A DNA stretch of 64,000 nt, taken from the NCBI RefSeq assembly GCF_001274895.1, contig NZ_CP006841.1:496001-560000 (forward strand), written 5' to 3'. The notes beneath the pieces were generated by a model that was not told the origin of the DNA, did no database searches, and worked only from the letters and a program-made list of their open reading frames with translations. Position 1 is the first letter of the stretch. Every line of letters begins with the position of its first letter. Shown piece after piece: positions 59,256-64,000 of the stretch. This stretch comes from Corynebacterium lactis RW2-5 (GTDB lineage: Bacteria > Actinomycetota > Actinomycetes > Mycobacteriales > Mycobacteriaceae). The position numbers and the translations under genes are program-made.

Positions 59256-60122
59256 TTAGTTCTGCTCGCGCTGCTGCTTCTCGACGCGGTCGAGAATCTG
59301 CTGCAGCTCGTCCGCCGGGCGATCGACGGATACCGAAGTGCCCTTAGAGTCCTCGGCGACGGCATCCTGGACCTCCTTGGTGTGCCACAGCTTCGACAGC
59401 TCGGCAAATTTAGGATCCTTGGCCTTGTCGGCCTTGGTGACGAAGACGTTGATGTAGGGCTCGGCTTCCTTGGAGTTCGGGTCGTCCTGGAAGATCGCGG
59501 TGTTCGGGTCGATACCCGCGCGGTCCAGGAAGGAGTTGTTGATGATGGCCGGCTTGCCCTCGCCGTAAGCTGCCGGGGTCTGGGCTGCGTCGACTGGCAG
59601 GACCTTGACCTTGGAGGTGGCCTCGTCGATGTCGGCCGGGGACGGGGTGAGCAGGTCGTCCTTCTTTAGCTTCAGTAGGCCTGCCTGAACCAGAACGTTG
59701 ATGGCGCGGCCCTGGTTGGAGGGATCGTTCGGAATTGCGACCTCGTCGCCCTTCTTTAGTTCATCGACGGACTTGTGGTCCTTCCAGAACAGTGCGAGCG
59801 GAACGATCTCGGTGGAGCCGATTGGGGTTAGATCCGCGTTCGCGCCGACGTTGTACTCGGCTAGGAACTTGATGTGCTGGAACTGGTTTACGTCGAGCTG
59901 GCCCTCATCGAGTGCGCGGTTTGGAGTCTGGTAGTCGGAGAAGTTCTGAATTTCTAGGTTGATGCCCTTTTCCTGTGCTTTTTGTTCGAAGACTGTCCAT
60001 GCCTTCTTGCTGGCATCAGTGGTGCCGATGCGGATGGTTTCGCCGGAATCGCCACAGGCGACCAGCCCGGTGGCGGCAAAGGCGAGGGTGAGGGCTCCTG
60101 CTGCGAAGCGCTTGAATGCCAT
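59256..60122 (-). CDS. metQ: Methionine-binding lipoprotein MetQ
   Basis: A 288-residue substrate-binding lipoprotein with lipobox LVAC (Cys23), then IRIGTTDASKKAW and the NLPA-family core. A GAAGGAGA ribosome site precedes the ATG. It is the first gene of the operon, and an McbR-type operator lies upstream at 60205-60220. Confidence 0.94.
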   Translation of the reverse strand: MAFKRFAAGALTLAFAATGLVACGDSGETIRIGTTDASKKAWTVFEQKAQEKGINLEIQNFSDYQTPNRALDEGQLDVNQFQHIKFLAEYNVGANADLTPIGSTEIVPLALFWKDHKSVDELKKGDEVAIPNDPSNQGRAINVLVQAGLLKLKKDDLLTPSPADIDEATSKVKVLPVDAAQTPAAYGEGKPAIINNSFLDRAGIDPNTAIFQDDPNSKEAEPYINVFVTKADKAKDPKFAELSKLWHTKEVQDAVAEDSKGTSVSVDRPADELQQILDRVEKQQREQN

Positions 60123-60204
60123 GAGAGTTTCTCCTTCGGTAAAAGAATTTTAATTTTGTTTGTTCGCACGTCAGGCCCTGTGTCGGCCAGCTGTGGAAGA
60201 AAAA

Positions 60205-60220
60205 TAGACCAAGCGGTCTT
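60205..60220. promoter_or_regulatory. McbR-type operator upstream of metQNI
   Basis: TAGAC-CAAGCG-GTCTT differs by one base from the McbR motif TAGAC-N6-GTCTA, which represses sulfur and methionine genes in C. glutamicum. A second related element (TAGTCTTAGAC) follows within 20 bp. It lies about 85 bp before metQ, in the promoter region. Confidence 0.6.
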
Positions 60221-60367
60221 TATTTAGTCTTAGACACTATCACCACCGCAGGTAGCACAGGAAACTTCCGGCTCGAGTAGTGCAATGAATTCGGGGGCGT
60301 TTTTATCTCGGGTGGAGGCTCGGGGGTGTGGGGTTTGTAAGTGGAGGTAGGGGCGCTGTCGGAGAAT

Positions 60368-60408
60368 TCGAACATGTGTTTGGAATAGTCCGGCTTTTCG
60401 TCTAATCT
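60368..60408 (+). promoter_or_regulatory. dnaE2 promoter with LexA-box-like site
   Basis: TCGAAC-ATGT-GTTTGG (60368-60383) has one perfect SOS half-site and two mismatches in the other. It overlaps a -35 TTGGAA (60380-60385) that is 17 bp before -10 TAATCT (60403-60408). The ATG at 60416 is 7 nt further, so the mRNA would be leaderless. Confidence 0.7.
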
Positions 60409-60415
60409 TCCGTCT

Positions 60416-63400
60416 ATGGGAAACGGCACGGAGGGGCTTTCGGGCTCGGGGGAGGCAAGGCCACTTTCGTGGTCTCGGATTGAACGGATTCTCTCTGGCA
60501 AGTTTGAGGGAAAACTGCATCCGCATGGGAGTTTTAACGGTTGGCGCGGTCATCTGGGGGAGGGGATAACGGGGGCTTTCGGTGTTTACGGGGGCGAGGG
60601 TGGTCGGTTGGAAAAGGACGCGCATAGTGCGTCTTTGAAGGGGGTCGAATTGCACTGTCGTTCGAGTTATTCCTTTCTGCGAGGAGCCTCTGACCCGCAG
60701 GAATTGGTTCAGGAAGCGGTGCGACTGGGGCTATCAGCCCTGGGCCTTGCCGACCGTGACGGGTTTTACGGAATTGCCCGCTTTGCAGAAGCTGCTGCGG
60801 AGGCCGGAATCGCCACCATCATCGGCGCGGAGCTGTCTCTGCCGCAGCGTCCGCTCACCGTGCTGGTGCGCGGTCCGGAGGGCTACCGCAGGCTCAGTCA
60901 TGTTCTCTGTGACGCGCATATGGCCTCGGGTGAGAAGTCTGTGGTCTCTTACCCCTCGCTGCATGAATTGGCTCGGGCGGCAGGGGGCTCCTGGCAGGTG
61001 CTTGCCGACGTCGCCTGGGGCCCCGACATCAGTGAGCTGGTGGCGGCGTTCGGTGTGGAAAACGTGGCTGTGGAGCACCGCGTGGACGTGACTCCGCAGG
61101 CGGTGGACAACGCCGCTGAACTCAGTGCAGTGGCGCAGCGTTTCGGGCTGCGCGAGGTCATCACGTCGATGGCGACCGCGGCATCTCCCGGGGCAAGCAG
61201 GCTGGCCAGTGCGAAGCAGGCGTTGGCGGTGCGGGACAGTCTCGAGGGATATGAACCGCACCTGGCGCCGGCCGGTGGCGCCTGGTTGAGATCATGGGAG
61301 GAGCTGTGCACTGCGGCTGAAGAGTTGGGAGACCGACCCGGCGCTGTGCTTGCGGCAACCGAAGCCATAGCCGCGGAGTGTGCTTTTACCCTGGACCTTA
61401 TTGCGCCGCAGCTGCCCGAGTGGGAGGTTCCGCCAGGTCATGACGAGAACTCGTGGTTAGCGGAGATTGCGCGTGCCGGAGCCAGACGTCGCTATGGTCC
61501 GGTAGGTGACGCCTCGGGCCAGTCTCGCCAGGATCGGGCGTGGAGGCAGCTTGAGCATGAGCTCAAGGTGATTCGGCAGCTCGGATTTCCCGGATACTTT
61601 CTTATCGTCCACGACATCTGCGAGTTCTGTCGCAGGGAGGGAATCCTCGCCCAGGGGCGCGGTTCGGCCGCGAATTCTGTGGTGTGCTTCGCGCTGGGAA
61701 TTACAAATGTTGATCCCATCGGTGCGGGGTTGCTCTTTGAACGCTTCCTGTCCCCTGAGCGAGACGGACCGCCTGATATTGACATCGATATTGAATCCGG
61801 CAGGCGGGAAAAGGTAATCCAGTACGTCTACGAGAAGTACGGGAGGGACAATGCCGCCCAGGTCGCCAATGTTATTACGTATCGGCGTCGGGGTGCGCTG
61901 CGGGATTCGGCCCGGGCCCTTGGGTATGAGCCGGGAGTCGTAGACGCCTGGGTCAGCGGTACTGCTCAGCCCCCTCGGGAGGTACTCGGTCTTGCGGATC
62001 AGCTGCGCGGACAGCCGCGCCATCTGGGGATACATTCCGGAGGGATGGTGATTTGTGACCGCCCCATCGCTGATGTCGTTCCTGTGGAATGGGCGCGGAT
62101 GAAAAACCGCTCGGTGGTGCAGTGGGATAAGGATGACTGCGCCGCCGCGGGGTTGGTGAAGTTCGACCTGCTGGGCCTCGGCATGCTGGAAGCAATCCAC
62201 CATTGCATCGACCTGGTGCACCAGGTACATGGACGAGAGATCAACCTGTGGGAGATCGATATCGCGGAGCCGGAGGTTTACGAGATGCTGGCCAGGGCGG
62301 ATGCGGTCGGAGTGTTCCAGGTGGAGTCCCGTGCGCAGATGGCGACTTTGCCGAGGCTCAAGCCGCGCACTTTCTTTGACCTGGTCGTCGAGGTTGCACT
62401 GATTAGGCCGGGCCCCATTCAGGGCGGTAGCGTGCACCCGTATATTCGGCGCCGGAATGGGCAGGAGGCCGTTACCTACGACCATCCGGTGTTGGAAAAA
62501 TCACTCGGAAAGACTCTGGGGATTCCGCTGTTCCAGGAGCAGCTGATGCAGATGGCCGTCGATGCGGCTGGTTTTAGCGGGGCCGAGGCTGATGCGCTGC
62601 GCAGGGCAATGGGATCGAAACGCTCTGTGGAGAAGATGGAGGCGCTGCACGCCCGATTCCTAGAGGGACTGCGGGCCACCAACGACATCGATATTGAGAC
62701 TGGCCAGCAGCTGTGGAACAAGATTGTGGCTTTCGCCGCCTACGGTTTCCCCGAGTCTCACGCCCAGTCCTTTGCTTCGCTGGTCTACTTCTCGGCCTGG
62801 TTCAAGTATCACTATCCGGCGGAGTTCTGCGTTGCACTGTTGCGGGCGCAGCCGATGGGCTTCTACTCGGCGCAGTCCCTGGTGGCGGATGCCCGTCGGC
62901 ACGGAATCGGCTGCGACGGGCCGGACATCGAGTTCTCCGAAGTCGAGGCCGCTGTCCAAAACGGCCGGATCAGGCTCGGACTGGGCGGGGTCGCAGGGCT
63001 CGGTGCCGATGCCGCGGAAAGAATTGTTTCAGCTCGCCCCTTTTCCTCCGCCGCTGATATCGCGCGCCGGGCGAACCTCAACGTTTCACACATGGAGGCG
63101 CTGGCCCGTGCGGGGGCCCTTGGCTCGTTGGGGGTTGACCGTCGGCAAGCGATGTGGGCAGCGGGTGTGGCCGCAACAGAGAACGAGGGCATGCTCGAGG
63201 GGCTCACGCTTGCCGACGCTCCGGCGTTGCCGGGCATGACGCAATTCGAGCTCTCAGCGGCGGATCTGGCCTCTACCGGGGTGACCCCGGACGAGTATCC
63301 GGTGGCGGCGCTGCGGGAGGAGCTCAGAGCGCGCGGAGTGGTAGCTGCGGAAGAACTGCTAAGCGTTGCGGACGGGACTCGGGTGGAGGTAGCCGGGGTG

Positions 63401-63664
63401 GTGACGCACAGGCAACGTCCCGGTACGGCTGGAGGCGTGATTTTCCTCGGGGTAGAGGACGAGACCGGCCTGATGAACGTTCTGTGTACGCCGGGGTTGT
63501 GGGCACGGTTTCGTCCGGTGGCTGCGATGTCGCGAGCACTGATTATCCGCGGGATTGCGCAAAATTCCTCCGGCGCGGTGACACTTGTGGCTGATCGTCT
63601 CGAGGACATGGCCCAGGCGCTGGGGCGTCCGGTGGTCGCGGGTAGGAGCCGGGACTTCAGGTGA
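60416..63664 (+). CDS. dnaE2: Error-prone DNA polymerase DnaE2
   Basis: Alpha-subunit-type C-family polymerase of the inducible mutagenic repair system, acting with ImuA' and ImuB. The 1082-residue product has an N-terminal stretch RPLSWSRIERILSG, the PHP domain from about residue 78 (LHCRSSYSFLRGAS), the palm acidic motif PPDIDIDIES, the fingers and beta-binding region, and a C-terminal OB fold (from about 980). No Shine-Dalgarno; the ATG fits a leaderless transcript. imuA'-imuB, with its own LexA box, is 7 kb upstream. Confidence 0.95.
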   Translation: MGNGTEGLSGSGEARPLSWSRIERILSGKFEGKLHPHGSFNGWRGHLGEGITGAFGVYGGEGGRLEKDAHSASLKGVELHCRSSYSFLRGASDPQELVQEAVRLGLSALGLADRDGFYGIARFAEAAAEAGIATIIGAELSLPQRPLTVLVRGPEGYRRLSHVLCDAHMASGEKSVVSYPSLHELARAAGGSWQVLADVAWGPDISELVAAFGVENVAVEHRVDVTPQAVDNAAELSAVAQRFGLREVITSMATAASPGASRLASAKQALAVRDSLEGYEPHLAPAGGAWLRSWEELCTAAEELGDRPGAVLAATEAIAAECAFTLDLIAPQLPEWEVPPGHDENSWLAEIARAGARRRYGPVGDASGQSRQDRAWRQLEHELKVIRQLGFPGYFLIVHDICEFCRREGILAQGRGSAANSVVCFALGITNVDPIGAGLLFERFLSPERDGPPDIDIDIESGRREKVIQYVYEKYGRDNAAQVANVITYRRRGALRDSARALGYEPGVVDAWVSGTAQPPREVLGLADQLRGQPRHLGIHSGGMVICDRPIADVVPVEWARMKNRSVVQWDKDDCAAAGLVKFDLLGLGMLEAIHHCIDLVHQVHGREINLWEIDIAEPEVYEMLARADAVGVFQVESRAQMATLPRLKPRTFFDLVVEVALIRPGPIQGGSVHPYIRRRNGQEAVTYDHPVLEKSLGKTLGIPLFQEQLMQMAVDAAGFSGAEADALRRAMGSKRSVEKMEALHARFLEGLRATNDIDIETGQQLWNKIVAFAAYGFPESHAQSFASLVYFSAWFKYHYPAEFCVALLRAQPMGFYSAQSLVADARRHGIGCDGPDIEFSEVEAAVQNGRIRLGLGGVAGLGADAAERIVSARPFSSAADIARRANLNVSHMEALARAGALGSLGVDRRQAMWAAGVAATENEGMLEGLTLADAPALPGMTQFELSAADLASTGVTPDEYPVAALREELRARGVVAAEELLSVADGTRVEVAGVVTHRQRPGTAGGVIFLGVEDETGLMNVLCTPGLWARFRPVAAMSRALIIRGIAQNSSGAVTLVADRLEDMAQALGRPVVAGRSRDFR

Positions 63665-63677
63665 TGGGGAGTCGGGA

Positions 63678-64000
63678 ATGGGTGCGCCACTAGAATTGAT
63701 TGGCATGCGCCAGACCTACGAATCCTCACTGTCCCCGGATGGTCGAGCCATCGCATTTATCGTCCGAGATCGTGGCTACCCGCACGCAGTGCAACAGGAG
63801 ATCACGGATGAAGGATTGGGTGTCGAACGCCCGGTAAAGCTACCGGTAGAGGGGCCAGTGACCCGCGTGTTGCATTCGCCGAATGGCAAGTGGATTGCGT
63901 GCGAGGTCTCGCCGCGAGGCACGGAGCGCCTGGAAACCTGGCTGGTATCCACCAATCCGGCAGTCGACGGTGCTCGGCCGCTGCGGATGGACGCGGATAT
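63678..64000 (+). CDS. S9 family peptidase, N-terminal part (cut by window end)
   Basis: The frame continues past the window. The visible residues show the first blades of a beta-propeller (SLSPDGRAIAFIV, VLHSPNGKWIACEVSPRG), as at the N-terminus of prolyl oligopeptidase-like S9 enzymes. The start is uncertain: ATG 63678 has GGGGAG upstream, while ATG 63705 lies 8 nt after a -10-like TAGAAT (leaderless). The catalytic domain is outside the window. Confidence 0.65.
   Translation, partial: MGAPLELIGMRQTYESSLSPDGRAIAFIVRDRGYPHAVQQEITDEGLGVERPVKLPVEGPVTRVLHSPNGKWIACEVSPRGTERLETWLVSTNPAVDGARPLRMDAD

Overview
This window is chromosomal DNA of a Corynebacterium-like actinobacterium. GC looks close to 60 %, start codons include many GTG and several TTG, and core gene order follows the Mycobacteriales (rplQ-truA-ESX-4-rplM-rpsI-glmM; nnr-alr-tsaE-tsaB-rimI; tsaD-groESL-whiB; guaB-guaB3-guaA; imuA'-imuB; dnaE2). 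No rRNA, tRNA, insertion sequence, prophage or CRISPR array was seen. The species is not certain. The missing sigD-rsdA pair beside whiB, the mevalonate pathway and the moderate GC would fit a mycolate-poor Corynebacterium (C. amycolatum-like), but that is inference.

Layout. 0-1.2 kb: the end of rplQ with its terminator, then truA. 1.2-15.5 kb: the ESX-4 type VII secretion locus, with a membrane protein and a lipoprotein, an EccE-like gene, eccB, mycP, eccD, eccC, an Rv3446c-type accessory gene and two WXG100 genes. 15.6-21.9 kb: rplM-rpsI behind a possibly structured leader, an OafA-type acyltransferase, a VanW protein and glmM. 21.9-28.1 kb: a mevalonate-pathway cluster (idi, mvk, mvaD, pmk, HMG-CoA reductase, HMG-CoA synthase). 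28.1-30.1 kb: an unrecognised three-gene cassette encoding an EspC/WXG-like small helical protein, a Cys-rich protein with one membrane segment and a PEP-repeat tail, and a basic coiled coil. A strong hairpin that buries the first gene's Shine-Dalgarno precedes it. 30.1-35.6 kb: two alpha/beta-hydrolase-fold genes (one lacking its nucleophile Ser), glmS and a DUF222/HNH gene. 35.6-45.5 kb: nnr, an alr-tsaE fusion, tsaB, rimI, pyruvate:quinone oxidoreductase, a small gene, tsaD and a CIRCE-controlled groES-groEL1. 45.6-52.8 kb: whiB, a DUF5319 gene, guaB, guaB3, a GMC oxidoreductase and guaA. 52.9-64 kb: a MhuD-type haem-degrading enzyme, the LexA-box mutasome genes imuA'-imuB and dnaE2, an AMIN-like lipoprotein, a Suc/Fer-like protein, the metQNI transporter with an McbR-type operator, and the start of an S9 peptidase.

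How they fit together. ESX-4 supplies a secretion machine, and the 28-30 kb cassette could encode extra substrates for it. The mevalonate cluster makes IPP/DMAPP from acetyl-CoA-derived units. GlmS and GlmM bracket the inserted region and feed cell-wall precursors. ImuA'-ImuB and DnaE2 form one SOS-inducible mutagenic repair system.

The least expected signal is a DNA word, GCTTGCCGACG. It occurs 18 times exactly on the two strands of this 64 kb (well under one expected), in three different codon contexts, and is absent between 10.1 and 29.0 kb. It is a candidate genome-wide signal (uptake, segregation or architecture type).
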